Positions 25,787-36,760 of a stretch of DNA of 64,000 nucleotides are shown here, in pieces (position 1 is the first letter of the stretch; each line of letters opens with the position of its first letter). This DNA comes from Bryobacterales bacterium (GTDB taxonomy: Bacteria; Acidobacteriota; Terriglobia; Bryobacterales; Bryobacteraceae). The notes under the pieces are model-generated. The model searched no databases. It worked only from the letters and a program-made list of their open reading frames with translations, and was not told the DNA's origin. Made by a program: the position numbers and the translations under genes. Location of the stretch: the NCBI GenBank assembly GCA_016721425.1, contig JADKID010000020.1:62001-126000 (forward strand), in the 5' to 3' direction.

Positions 25787-26839
25787 CTACCAGCGCCCGC
25801 CCGCCTGGCATCGCGGCTCCGGCTCTGCCAACTGGCGCAGGCCCTCGCACGCCAGAAGACGCATCTCGCGGTCTGAGTCGTCGAGCATCAGTGTGAGCTC
25901 CGCCTGGAGACCGGCCACCGAATCAGGAAACGGCGTCATTTTCGAGCCGGCAATGAATCCACCAAAGACGGGATGCCTCTTTGCCCACCTGATGACATTC
26001 AGCTTCCGCTCATCGCGACCTGCCACCATCTCCCGGACTTTCCGCCTCAGCTCCGCCGGGAGCAGCTGATCCTCGGCGTACTTGGCAAGGCAAGCATCTT
26101 GCCCCGGAAACTGCCCGGCGAGGATCAGGCAGGCGGCTGCGCTAAGCTCCAACTCGGCAGAATTGGCCGCCAGCTGCCTGAGCAGGCCTGCCGTTCTCAC
26201 CCGGCCCGAGACAACGCTCGCTACATACTGCTGCATTTCGAGCCAGCCAATCATCGCCTCCCGGCTGTAATCCTCCCCAAGCTGCAACAGTATCGTGGCG
26301 ATGTCGTTCCCGACCCCGGCAGAATCGGAATGGAAGAAGTTCTCTTCGTCCGGTGGTTCGGAGCGTACGAAGTTCCGGTGCAATCCGCTCCACACGCGAA
26401 GCGAATAGTCCCCGCGGACATCGGCTGCGGACCGGTACACCCCGTCGTCCCACGTCAGGAAAAAGATCCGCCTCTCGCCGGCTTCCACCCGGTATCTGCC
26501 CGGACCAGTGTAGCCGCCCTTGTTGGAGAGGGAGTACGTGAAGAAATCGAACTCCAGCCGGCTCTGCCGGACGTTGCCACGAAGCACGTTTTCGACGTCT
26601 AAAGACACGCGCATCTGGTCCAGGAGCAGCTCTGGCTGTCGTCGTGCCGGTACACCATTCTGGATGCAGACTACGGAACGGACCGTGCCAACCAGGATGG
26701 TGGACGAACGGAAGATCAGCTGCGGATAGTCCACAGGTTTCCCGAAATCGAAGTCGTAAAAGTCGTGCGGCCTCTGATTCCCGCACCCGCAAAGCACCAC
26801 AACCACGGCCCCGAACACCCAGCCCGCCGGCTTGAACAC
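25787..26839 (-). CDS. Putative lipoprotein with C-terminal helical repeat region
   Basis: 350-aa lipoprotein. The signal (FGAVVVVLCGCGNQ) begins at GTG 26839, which has GGGAGGATC directly upstream, so the longer frame to 26875 is not used. The N-terminal half is beta-rich (QLIFRSSTILVGTVRSVVC, YRVEAGERRIFFLTWDDGVY) and could be an OB-like or copper-amine-oxidase-like fold. The C-terminal half is a series of helices (LRQLAANSAELELSAAACLI, LAKYAEDQLLPAELRRK, MLDDSDREMRLLACEGLRQL) reminiscent of HEAT repeats. I do not recognise the family. Confidence 0.68.
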   Translation of the reverse strand: MFKPAGWVFGAVVVVLCGCGNQRPHDFYDFDFGKPVDYPQLIFRSSTILVGTVRSVVCIQNGVPARRQPELLLDQMRVSLDVENVLRGNVRQSRLEFDFFTYSLSNKGGYTGPGRYRVEAGERRIFFLTWDDGVYRSAADVRGDYSLRVWSGLHRNFVRSEPPDEENFFHSDSAGVGNDIATILLQLGEDYSREAMIGWLEMQQYVASVVSGRVRTAGLLRQLAANSAELELSAAACLILAGQFPGQDACLAKYAEDQLLPAELRRKVREMVAGRDERKLNVIRWAKRHPVFGGFIAGSKMTPFPDSVAGLQAELTLMLDDSDREMRLLACEGLRQLAEPEPRCQAGGRW

Positions 26840-26934
26840 GCGATCCTCCCGTGACGATCTCCCGGAATTAGACACCCGCCATCCCGAATAGTTTCCGCGT
26901 CAAGGTTTCAGACTGCACGCGTAGGCGCCTCTTC

Positions 26935-26976
26935 GGGGGGCGGGCCCCCCGGCCCGCGAGGGGCCCCCTGGCCCCA
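26935..26976 (+). repeat. Intergenic double-hairpin element, copy C
   Basis: Stem GCGGGCC/GGCCCGC with loop CCCC (26940-26957), then stem GGGGCC/GGCCCC with loop CCCT (26960-26975). It lies between two minus-strand genes, about 155 nt past the stop of the upstream one and 95 nt before the start of the next. Confidence 0.75.
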
Positions 26977-27130
26977 GTTGCTTACAGGGGCGCCGTTTCC
27001 CAGGAAGCCCCAACCGCAGCCCCTCACTGCAACGACGCCCAGGTGCCCTTCTGGAATCCTGACCAAACCCGCCGCTGAGAACAGCCCTCCGTCCACACCC
27101 CGAGGTTCAGAATCCGGCCCGCCCCCTCAA

Positions 27131-27841
27131 CTACTTCGGCCCGAAAGTCAGCCGTTCCACGAGCACTGCGCCAGCGGGCGGAGTGAAACGAAAGAGCGAC
27201 TCATCCACGGGCCGTCCAACGTTTGCCTTGCTGAATGAAACAGTGGTCGCTTTCTCCGATGAACTCGCGCTGCCGTCCACCGCTCTGGCCGGGTAGCTGA
27301 TGCGTGCCTTCAGGAAAAGGCGCCGCTTCGCATCAATCCAATAGGTCGTGAGCGATTTTCCCATTCGGTCGTCGACCGCCTCGCGCTCCACCTCGATCAC
27401 CTGGCACGCCACCGGACCCGAGGCAAGATTCACATCCTCCACGCGGAGGAACCGTGCGCTTTTTGCGCGGTGGCCTGCAATCTCGAACCCGATGAGGCTG
27501 GTAGCCAGCCGGTGCGCACTGCGGGCGCTCGTCTTCGTGTACTCGTTTCTGCCCGGGCTGTAAGCCCAGTTGTGCTTGCCGTCGAAGACATACAGAGTTC
27601 CTGATGAAAGTGACTCTTCGCGATACCTGCCGCGGCTCCCCACAATCCACTGACGCCCTGGTGTTTGGCTCCGGGAGGAGCTATTCAGCTCCAGGAGTTC
27701 GGTCTGCTCGAAGTCGTAGGTCGTCTTCAACAAACCCGCGTAGTTCGCCGCAGCTTTTTGTACCAATCGGAGCGGATCCTGGACCTCGCCGCAAAGTGGG
27801 AGTACGAGGAGGACCGGCAAGGCGAGCAGAGAAAGTCGCAT
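27131..27841 (-). CDS. Secreted LolA-like fold protein
   Basis: 236-aa secreted protein with signal MRLSLLALPVLLVLPLCGEV. The pattern after it (YAGLLKTTYDFEQTELLEL, then RYREESLSSGTLYVFDGKHN, WAYSPGRNEYTK, then TTYWIDAKRRLFLKARISY and DESLFRFTPPAGAVLVERL) matches the LolA/LolB and RseB-like open beta-barrel superfamily, which binds lipids or lipoproteins. It has no LolCDE or RseA neighbours, so its client is unknown. Start at ATG 27841, preceded by AGGAGA; the frame is open to 28021 but the extension is not protein-like. Confidence 0.75.
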   Translation of the reverse strand: MRLSLLALPVLLVLPLCGEVQDPLRLVQKAAANYAGLLKTTYDFEQTELLELNSSSRSQTPGRQWIVGSRGRYREESLSSGTLYVFDGKHNWAYSPGRNEYTKTSARSAHRLATSLIGFEIAGHRAKSARFLRVEDVNLASGPVACQVIEVEREAVDDRMGKSLTTYWIDAKRRLFLKARISYPARAVDGSASSSEKATTVSFSKANVGRPVDESLFRFTPPAGAVLVERLTFGPK

Positions 27842-28036
27842 GAGTATCTCCTGGTTTGTGATGATACGCGCGTAAGATGGCGAATGCAATGCCGGTGTGA
27901 GCGAAATAGAAGGGGCCATTAGCCGCTGGTTCGCCGAAGTTCTGGTCAATAACAGGGCTATCCTCGACCGGTCACCCACCACCGCCCCGCGGAAAAACTC
28001 AGCGGTACGGTCCAGGCCCAAGCCGGGATCACCTCC

Positions 28037-28465
28037 TCAATGCCGAAACGGTGCTTCACCGTGTGCGCCGTCGCCCCCGGCGAGAGGCTCCGGCGTCCAC
28101 TCGATACTCACACGCCGAGCCTCCAGCCACCCAGCCAATCCGTAACAGGGCCCAAGTTCGAGCCGAATCCCCGACTCGGTCTTGCTCAGAGTGAGTCCCG
28201 AGATCACGTTCTGACAGCTGAAATCACGAAGCTCCAGGTCGCTAATCTCCTCGAGACGAAAAGTCACCACGCTGTCCGCAGCGTCACCGCCGCCGGCCGC
28301 GACGTGCCTCAGTTCTTGACTGACAAGGCGGATTCGTAGGTTGGACACCCCGTCCCGATTCAGATGAAGCGACAGGATCTCCGCATCGTGAAACGAGGGA
28401 AATTGCCGGACGCACAACTCGGCGAGCTCTGCATAACCAGGAACTAGCGCAGCGACACTGTCCAT
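28037..28465 (-). CDS. Imm50-like immunity-type protein
   Basis: 142-aa cytoplasmic protein. The segment FPSFHDAEILSLHLNRDG followed by beta strands (LRIRLVSQEL, VVTFRLEEISDLELRDFSCQ) and ending GWLEARRVSIEWTPEP resembles the Imm50-type immunity proteins of polymorphic toxin systems, where the S-F-H-D-A box is characteristic. No toxin is adjacent. TACACT at 28472-28477 (plus coordinates) lies 6 nt before the ATG, indicating its own, probably leaderless, promoter. Assignment rests on motif memory only. Confidence 0.6.
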   Translation of the reverse strand: MDSVAALVPGYAELAELCVRQFPSFHDAEILSLHLNRDGVSNLRIRLVSQELRHVAAGGGDAADSVVTFRLEEISDLELRDFSCQNVISGLTLSKTESGIRLELGPCYGLAGWLEARRVSIEWTPEPLAGGDGAHGEAPFRH

Positions 28466-28592
28466 GGGCTAAGTGTACCCGAGGCTGGTAGCTCCGTCTC
28501 GAGTTTGGAATGCCACGGTTGACGGAGACCGTCGACACACTGCGACTCTCAAAGGCATCGGCGGCGCGCCTCAGGTTGTCTCCTGAAGCGCA

Positions 28593-28964
28593 TCACGCCG
28601 ATTCGCCAGACGGTGCAAACACGGCCAGCGCTTCCTTCTGCCGAATCGAAGCGAGGATCTCCACCTCGGAAGCACTCGCCCTCTCCTCGTACAGCAACTC
28701 GGCCCCGTCTTCGAGCTCCTCGTAGACCACAAAAAGATCCCGGAGCCCACGAAAAAAGACCTGCACCTGCCTGCCATCCGTGTTGGTGTAAGTGTCCGCG
28801 AACTCCGCCCCTCGCGCCAGCGCCTTCGAGTACGCCTGCTCCGCCGAGTCGGCCCGGATGAGCGTCAGATTGAAGTGAACCAGGCTGCCCGGGTCTCCGT
28901 CGATCCGAAACTCCACGACGAGATCGGCCAGCCACCACTTCGCGTCCGGCGGTATGTAGCTCAT
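28593..28964 (-). CDS. DUF4288-like protein
   Basis: 123-aa cytoplasmic protein. WWLADLVVEFRIDGDPGSLV followed by FNLTLIRADSAEQAYSKALA, then VFFRGLRDLFVVYEELEDGA and LLYEERAS matches the DUF4288 pattern (one alpha/beta domain of four strands). Members often sit among immunity proteins or standalone; biochemical role unknown. TATGAT (28973-28978, plus coordinates) ends 8 nt before the ATG. It lies next to the Imm50-like gene and, divergently, the DUF4279-like gene. Confidence 0.65.
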   Translation of the reverse strand: MSYIPPDAKWWLADLVVEFRIDGDPGSLVHFNLTLIRADSAEQAYSKALARGAEFADTYTNTDGRQVQVFFRGLRDLFVVYEELEDGAELLYEERASASEVEILASIRQKEALAVFAPSGESA

Positions 28965-29028
28965 TGGTTCTCATCATACCGAGGCGAGGGTGCTGCTCTC
29001 ATGGCGCGATAGCCCCACGCAGACGTCT

Positions 29029-29039
29029 ATACTGGCATC
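29029..29039 (+). promoter_or_regulatory. -10 box 5 nt before GTG start
   Basis: TATACT at 29029-29034; the start codon of the DUF4279-like gene begins at 29040. The spacing leaves no room for a 5' leader. Confidence 0.5.
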
Positions 29040-29513
29040 GTGTCAACCAAACGTCCCATCCCCCGCGAGCCACCCGCAGACGGGCCGGAAGGCACCGTCT
29101 GGTACGGCGGCCCTGTGGATCAATGGAAGGTGACACTCCGCGTCTTCGGGGACGATCTCGATCCCGATCACATCTCCACCCTGCTGGGCTGCCAGCCCTC
29201 GTCCGCGAGGAAAAAGGGCGACCCGTATCCTAGGACCGGCCGGTGGCTGCTCTCGATCGATTCCAAGGACTGCGGCGAGAACGCCGATGTGGAAGACGGC
29301 ATCAAAATGTTACTGGAGCGCCTGCCTCCCAACGGAAGCACTTGGAGTTCGCTGACCTCCCAGTACCGCGTAGACGTCTCCTGCGGCCTGTTCCTGGCTT
29401 CGTCCAATCGTGGCTTCGGGCTCTCCTCTGAGCTGTCCGGATTGCTCTCTGAGCGCAACCTCGATGTCGGCTTTGACCTCTACGCCACCAGCGCCACTCA
29501 GCCACCATACTGA
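29040..29513 (+). CDS. DUF4279-like protein
   Basis: 157-aa cytoplasmic protein. WKVTLRVFGDDLDPDHISTL followed by LGCQPSSARKKGDPYP and WLLSIDSKDCGENADVED is the DUF4279 pattern (strand, D-P-x-x-I-T-x-x-L-G box, then W-x-L-x-S). The family is common near toxin-immunity loci but uncharacterised. Start at GTG 29040, which follows TATACT (29029-29034) by only 5 nt, so the message is probably leaderless. Third of three immunity-like genes in 1.5 kb. Confidence 0.65.
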   Translation: MSTKRPIPREPPADGPEGTVWYGGPVDQWKVTLRVFGDDLDPDHISTLLGCQPSSARKKGDPYPRTGRWLLSIDSKDCGENADVEDGIKMLLERLPPNGSTWSSLTSQYRVDVSCGLFLASSNRGFGLSSELSGLLSERNLDVGFDLYATSATQPPY

Positions 29514-29561
29514 ACCCTTCCCGCCGCGCCGCAATTGCCGTACAATCAGTCTGTACTTCCC

Positions 29562-31269
29562 ATGAAACTCCACTACTGTTTCCTGATGATTGCCATTCCG
29601 CTGGCTTCCTTCGGGCAGCCCGCGCCGCAGCAGGAGGTCAAGAAGGGCGCCATCGAGGGCGTGGTCCTCGTCGAAACAACCAGGGAGCCGGTGCGCCGCG
29701 TGCAAGTCATGGCCTACCCCCGGCGGACCAGCGCCGGGCCCGGCGCGACAATGGGCCAGCCCCAGTCCTTCACCGCCACCACCGATGCCGAGGGCAAGTT
29801 CACCATCGCTGATCTGGAGCCCGGCGACTACTTCCTGAACATCCAGAAACAGGGGTTCTCCATCGCCCGCAGAAGCACCTTCGCCTCCTCCATGCAGATC
29901 AAGGTCGGCCAGGGAGAAACCGTGAAGGGCCTGCGCTATGCACTGCTACCGCAGGCGGTGATCGCCGGCAAGGTTCTCGACGACGAGGGCGAGCCTGCAG
30001 GGCGCCCAGGTCCAGGCCCTGGCACAGCAGAATATGCGCGGCCGGAAGAGCTGGCTGCCCTCCGCTCAAGGCGTCCAGACCAACGATCGGGGCGAGTTCA
30101 GGCTGGCCAACCTCGTGCCAGGTAAAGTAATCCTCCAGGTCACCGCTGGCTACCAATCGATGATGGCGCAGGAGCAGGCGCGCTCCGGGCAGCCCGCGAT
30201 GGGCTATGCCGATACCTTCTACCCCGGCGTCACCGAACCGGCCCGCGCCATGCAGGTGGAACTGACCGCCGGCGCCGAACTGACGGGCTACGATGTCCAG
30301 TTGAAAAAGGTGCCGGTTCACAGGATCCGCGGCAAGGTGCTGGCGGCAGATGGCTCGCCGGCCAAGGAATTCTACGTCACCCCTCTCGCCACGAGAGGAG
30401 CCGGGCGGCGGCATGGGGATGATGGGCCCAGGCCGGGCGAGATCCTTTTCCCGCAAAGAGGACGGAACCTTCGAGGTGGGCGGTGTGCCGCAAGGCGCCT
30501 ATATGGCCGTGGTCAACGTCATGAATCGCGCAAACCCCACGGATCGGCAAATCGCCACGGCGCCCGTCGATGTGAGAGACAGCGATGTGGAGAATCTCAC
30601 CCTCCAGTTGTCACTGCCAATCACCCTCACGGGCAGCATCGTGCTGGAAGGCACGCTCCCCGCCGGAGAGAAGATGTCACAGGGCAACGTGAGCATCCAG
30701 TTGGCCCCTGCCGACGCCGGAATGTTCATGTTCGGCGCGATGCCGGGCCGCCCCAAAGACGACGGAACCTTTTCGCTCCAGATTGCCGCGCCCGGCAAAT
30801 ACCGGTTCTACGTCAATGGCGGCATGGGTCAGTCAGCCTACCTGGCCTCGATCCGCGTGGGCGGAGAGGAGTACATTGCCAAAGAGATCGACCTGACCGG
30901 CGCCGCGCCAGGTCCGGTGAAGATCGTGTACCGCACCGACGGCGGCAAAGTCTCCGGCACAGTCGAGCGAGGAGAAGACCAGGGCGGCGGCCCCGTCATG
31001 GCGGTGGTCCTGCCAAGGACTTCGCACTTCGCACCGGCCCCGCCGGGCCGCCAGATGCCCAGGTCAACCAGACCGGCGCCTTCCGAAATGTCGAACCTTC
31101 GCCCCGGCGATACGTCGTCCTCGCGCTAGCCTCCGCCGACATTCAACTGCTGGAGGACGAGGAGACCATGAAGGCACTGGAAAGCAAGTTCCAAGCCGTG
31201 AAAGTGACTGCCTCCGGCGCCGCCACCGTGCAACTCAAAGTCCTCTCCGCACCCGCCGAAAAGAAGTAG
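29562..31269 (+). pseudogene. Secreted carboxypeptidase-regulatory-like protein, three frameshifts
   Basis: A single coding path of about 570 codons moves between three frames. The N terminus (ATG 29562) has a signal peptide (LMIAIPLASFGQ) and a CarboxypepD_reg domain: GAIEGVVLVETTREPVRRVQ, then TTDAEGKFTIADLEPGDYFL. Frame changes fall near 30000 (DDEGEP to LQGAQVQAL), 30385 (FYVTPL to SPREEPGGG) and 31015 (MAVVLP to KDFALRTGP). Between them are further Ig-like domains (NDRGEFRLANLVPGK; KEDGTFEVGGVPQGAY). No other stop mutations are seen, so base-calling error is a serious alternative. Hairpin copy D follows. Confidence 0.75.
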
Positions 31270-31285
31270 CCCGCCCCAACCATCG

Positions 31286-31327
31286 GAGGGCGGACCCCCT
31301 GGTCCGCGCGGGGCCCCCTGGCCCCGC
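31286..31327 (+). repeat. Intergenic double-hairpin element, copy D
   Basis: Stem GCGGACC/GGTCCGC with loop CCCT (31290-31307), then stem GCGGGGCC/GGCCCCGC with loop CCCT (31308-31327). The first stem carries a G-to-A change matched by a C-to-T change on the other arm. It begins 17 nt after the preceding stop codon. Confidence 0.75.
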
Positions 31328-31454
31328 CCGCCAAACCAGCATCCGGAATCAAAAGGGTTGCCAAAGCCAATATCCGTAGCGGAAGCATGGCTGTACAGAC
31401 ACTGACACCAGGATGTTTCTCCGAGACCAGCACCGATGGCGTTACGATAAGGTC

Positions 31455-32119
31455 GTGTCCGCCCCGCAGTTCCTTCCCTACTACTTGCCGGTCTCCTGCC
31501 GAACCCCAATCCCTCGCCGCAGCCCCCGATCGCCGCGACCAGATGCGAACTCAAGGCCGCCCCCGCGAAATACGCCGGCCGGTTGGTGATGGTGCGGGCT
31601 GAGGCCGTCGCCGGCGATCACGCCGCCGGCCTGGTGGACCCCACCTGCTCCGAGTCGCTTCGCCTCTCCGGTTCGAGTGACGCCGCGGAGCCGCAAGACC
31701 CGGCTCGCTGGCGGGGGCAGTTCGCCTGTTGGAGCGGGTTGGAGCATGAGCGTCTCATGCCGGAATCTCTCCACTGGAGCAACCTGCCCGGCCCGCCCAT
31801 AGAGGTGAAGCCTGAGCCCGGCGATGAGTCGCAGCGCTTCTATGACGCATTGAGCGACCGGCACGAAGCGGACAGAAGCTGTGTCCACCGCAAGGTCACA
31901 GCCACCATCGTCGGCCGATTCGATCATGAGGCCTGCAAGTTCATTTGGGTCCGAGCCGACCCAACGGCTCAGCCCAGGATCTTCGGTGCTGGATTCGGCC
32001 CCAACCACGCCACGCTCTCACGCCTCAAACCCCAATCGATCAAGGACGTCGCCCTCGGCCCCGAGAACGATTGCTGGCGCAAGGCGGAGATGAAGCGGAA
32101 TCCGGCCGGCCCTCGCTGA
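31455..32119 (+). pseudogene. Secreted family protein (relative of 23687 and 58789), frameshift near start
   Basis: Main frame (open from 31451 to 32119) lacks a usable start before TTG 31583, which would cut the conserved opening TRCELKAAPAKYAGRLVMVR. A GTG at 31455, 6 nt after TACGAT (31443-31448), is in another frame. Adding one base in the C run at 31459-31464 joins it to a good signal peptide (SAPAVPSLLLAGLLPN) and the main frame. The mature part matches the family with C-x-L, Y-x-G-R-V and VRA boxes, then DRSCVHRKVTATIVGRFDHE. Function unknown. Confidence 0.65.
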
Positions 32120-32255
32120 AACCGATCGACGCAAACCGAGCACGCCTAGCGAGGCGCCCGAAGGCCGTTCCCAGTAAAGCCGGAAAGCCGCACTATCGCG
32201 GAGCACTCAACTCAACCATTTGCCGGCGCCGCACCATAAGAGAGAATATGCAGCT

Positions 32256-33020
32256 ATGGTGGTCCTGATCCTCCTTCTGCTGGCGATGCCGCTCGCTGCC
32301 CGGCCCCTCCCCGTCACGCCCATGCAGATGGACCCGGATCAGCTGCTCTTGAGCCTTCGCGAGGGCAAGCCGGCCATGCCGGATGCCGATTGCACGGCCC
32401 TCGGTCTTTGGGAGTGTCGCGCCGATGCTCTTGCACGGGTGAGGGACATCTCCATCCGATGGGTGCAGCTGGATGATGACGCCGAGCTCGAAGCCATCCT
32501 CACGATGGCCGCCCCGGCGGAGTGGTCCAATGTTACCTACGTCTTCGACAGGCAAGCCGAGTGGAAAATGGCCGGTTCCTTTCTCTGTCGCGACAACCGG
32601 TGCGACCTGAACAATATGGTTAGCGTTCACAATCTGACCGGTGATTCTCCGCCGCTACTCTGCTTGTCCCGCGACATTGGAGGCAGTGGCTCCGTCACGC
32701 TTACCACGGAAGCTTTCCACCTACGGGACGGCCAGTTTTGGCCAGTATTTCAAGTCACCCGATTCGAGCACGGCCCGTTCGCTACTTCCGCCACCACGAA
32801 ACAGTACGTGCGCACTTCGTCAAACCGTTTGGTGGTTCACACAATCCGCGAGCGGCCGCCGGGAGCCTCCCCGCAGAACCTCTGTGAGGTCTGGCAATGG
32901 GTTCCGGCAAAACAGTCCTTCGCTCAAGTTCCGCAAGACCGCTCGCGATACTGCAATCCAAAAACTGCCACGCCCTATGCTGACAAATCGCATTGGACGG
33001 ACCTGCCCAGTCATCCGTAG
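32256..33020 (+). CDS. Secreted protein, unknown function
   Basis: 254-aa protein with signal peptide VVLILLLLAMPLAARPLP. The mature part is predicted globular: DADCTALGLWECRADALARV, then ISIRWVQLDDDAELEAILTM, and TTEAFHLRDGQFWPVFQVTR. It has four cysteines in pairs (DADC/WEC, FLC/NRC) and another pair toward the C terminus (LCEVWQWV, RYCNPKT), likely disulfides. The D-D-D-A-E-L-E-A box resembles calcium-binding FG-GAP-like or VCBS strands but this is weak. Start at the ATG preceding the signal peptide; the frame is open from 32220. Confidence 0.62.
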   Translation: MVVLILLLLAMPLAARPLPVTPMQMDPDQLLLSLREGKPAMPDADCTALGLWECRADALARVRDISIRWVQLDDDAELEAILTMAAPAEWSNVTYVFDRQAEWKMAGSFLCRDNRCDLNNMVSVHNLTGDSPPLLCLSRDIGGSGSVTLTTEAFHLRDGQFWPVFQVTRFEHGPFATSATTKQYVRTSSNRLVVHTIRERPPGASPQNLCEVWQWVPAKQSFAQVPQDRSRYCNPKTATPYADKSHWTDLPSHP

Positions 33021-33060
33021 CGCGGGAGTTCGCGTGCCTGCCCCCCCTAGTGACGCCCCT

Positions 33061-33333
33061 CTACTCCGAGGTCGTCGGATCAATCACCGACCGCACCTGC
33101 GAGATTCGGTTCGCCGGAAACCCGCCCTGCTGCGCATGCTGGCGCACGGTGTCTTCATCCGGGGCAATGTAGACGCAGTAGATCTTGTCGTCCGTCACGT
33201 AGCTCTGAACCCACTGAATCTGTGGACCCAGTTCCCGCAAAACGCTACAAGACTTCTGCGATACCGCCTGCAGTTGCTCAGGCGACAGACTGCCGGCCCC
33301 CGGTATCTCTCTCTCGATGACGAACTTCGGCAT
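33061..33333 (-). CDS. DUF4242-type small protein
   Basis: 90-aa protein: PKFVIEREIPGAGSLSPEQL, then LGPQIQWVQSYVTDDKIYCV and YIAPDEDTVRQHAQQGGFPA. This is the DUF4242 (SCO4226-like) pattern, a small ferredoxin-like-fold protein; one characterised member binds nickel. Start at ATG 33333 with GGGAGGC upstream; the frame is open to 33690 but the extension is not conserved-looking. It converges on the 32256 gene. Confidence 0.82.
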   Translation of the reverse strand: MPKFVIEREIPGAGSLSPEQLQAVSQKSCSVLRELGPQIQWVQSYVTDDKIYCVYIAPDEDTVRQHAQQGGFPANRISQVRSVIDPTTSE

Positions 33334-33933
33334 AGTGCTGCCTCCCTTTCCAGATTTCGACCGACCGCCGATTGTAGCGCACCGCACGAGGCGCGCACCA
33401 AACTCCGGCGCCCGGAGAATCGCTGCGGCTGCATCCTCCCCGAAATACAGCGCTACACTATCCACTGGCCTCGATATGTTCCCAGGTATTTCACGCTTGA
33501 GAATCCTCCTCCCCTGCCGGAAATAACGACCGCCTCCATAATATGGGCGGCAAAAGAAGAGAAGGAACAAACACTCGCCCAAATTGAGCGATACGCGCCC
33601 ACCTGGAAGGCGAGCCCAGCCTACCTCGTGATGAAGCCCGATCACGGCCTCATCGTCTCCCTGCAGCGAATCGAACACGAAGATCAGCACTTCGTGCTAG
33701 TCCTCTCGGTGGAACAGGCCGTCATTGCGCCGGAAGGGTTTGACCCACAAATTCCGATCCGGCTTACCTGCGTTTGGAACCAGCTCTACATGTCCCTATG
33801 CCCTGACGAAATCTGCGCTCCCTATGGCTTCCGTCTCCAGTTCGGCGCGCAAGGCGTGCAACGCATCCGAGACGGCCTGAACACAGGCCTCGTCGACTCG
33901 GTGAGAATCGACGGAATCCCCCACCCCCAGTTG

Positions 33934-35629
<1,696 letters not shown>

Positions 35630-35676
35630 TGATATTTCCTCTGCAAACCTGTGATCGCGAATTCCCACTCTCTCCA

Positions 35677-36739
35677 TCACATCCGGCTGAAAAAGGCCGC
35701 CAGTTTGGCTACGGCCGGCGTCACGAATTGCGGACGGTCATACATGTCCATGTGCGTCGCCCCTTCAATCAGGTGGAGTTCTTTCCGGCTCCTTCGCCTT
35801 TTTGATCACCTCCTCGCTCCAGAAGAGCGTGTCGGCCTTGAGCCGGCGATCACCAACAGCGGCCGCGGAGATCGTATCGATCTGCTCAAACGGAAAGAAC
35901 GCCATCTGCTGCGGAAGACTCGAAAGACGTACCGGTTCGGCGAGTTCGGATGCTGGGCTCGCGGGGTGCGGTAGTAGTCGTATCCCTCGCGGTACAGTTG
36001 CGGCGTCTTTTCCGTAAAGCCATCTGGGTTGTCCGGCACTACCGGCACCAGCCGCACGGGCTCGCCAACTGACTCGCGAGACCGAGCCCCGGCGGCATCC
36101 CTCAGCCGCCTCATTCGCTCCTCGTACGAGATCGTGCCCATGCCCTCCCGGCGTGCCTCTCCGAGATTGAAAGTGCTCACGGCAGCCACCGCTTTTACGC
36201 GCATCTCAGTCGCGGCACTGCAAAGCGCATAGCCGCCACCGGCGCAGATGCCAAGCGAGCCGATTCGTCCTGCATCCACCTGCGGATGCTTCACGAGAAA
36301 ATCGATGGCGCAACCGATATCGTCCAGTCGGTGCCGGTACCTCCATCAGCCGTGGCTGGCCACCACTCTCGCCCTGATAGCAGGCGTCGTAGGCCAGCGT
36401 TAGGAATCCCTGCTCGGCCAGATGCTGGCATAAAGGCCCGAGGTCTGTTCCTTTACTCCGCCAAAGGGTGCGTCACCACAACCGTCGCTATTTCCGTTTC
36501 GCATCGAAACCGGCTGGTTGAAATAGATTGGCTACGATCGTTGTCCCCATGTTCCTGGCCGGGTAACTGACCCGTTCGATCGTCAGCCCTTTTCTATTGG
36601 GATATCCGATCACGGCGGGCTCCCGGACTGCCGTCGAGGCTGCCGTCGCCGTGGAGGCGCCCACCATCACACCCGTGGCAAGCTGGCCGGAGGCTCTGAG
36701 AAAACCGCGTCTCGCTTGTTTTGTGAATGGATCAACCAT
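35677..36739 (-). pseudogene. Tat-exported alpha/beta hydrolase, multiple frameshifts
   Basis: Would encode a dienelactone-hydrolase-like protein of about 350 aa. The first frame has a Tat signal (KQARRGFLRASGQLATG) and GLTIERVSYPARNMGTTIVA. Short segments in other frames give VVTHPFGGVKEQTSGLYA and HLAEQGFLTLAYDACYQGES. The long frame 35806-36294 has HRLDDIGCAIDFLVKHPQVD and the nucleophile elbow GICAGGGYAL, with Cys as nucleophile in place of Ser. The last piece supplies the catalytic His (IEGATHMDMYDRPQFV). About six frame changes, clustered at 36335-36483 and 35770-35840. Confidence 0.78.
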
Positions 36740-36760
36740 TTCAGACTCCTTCCATTCGCA

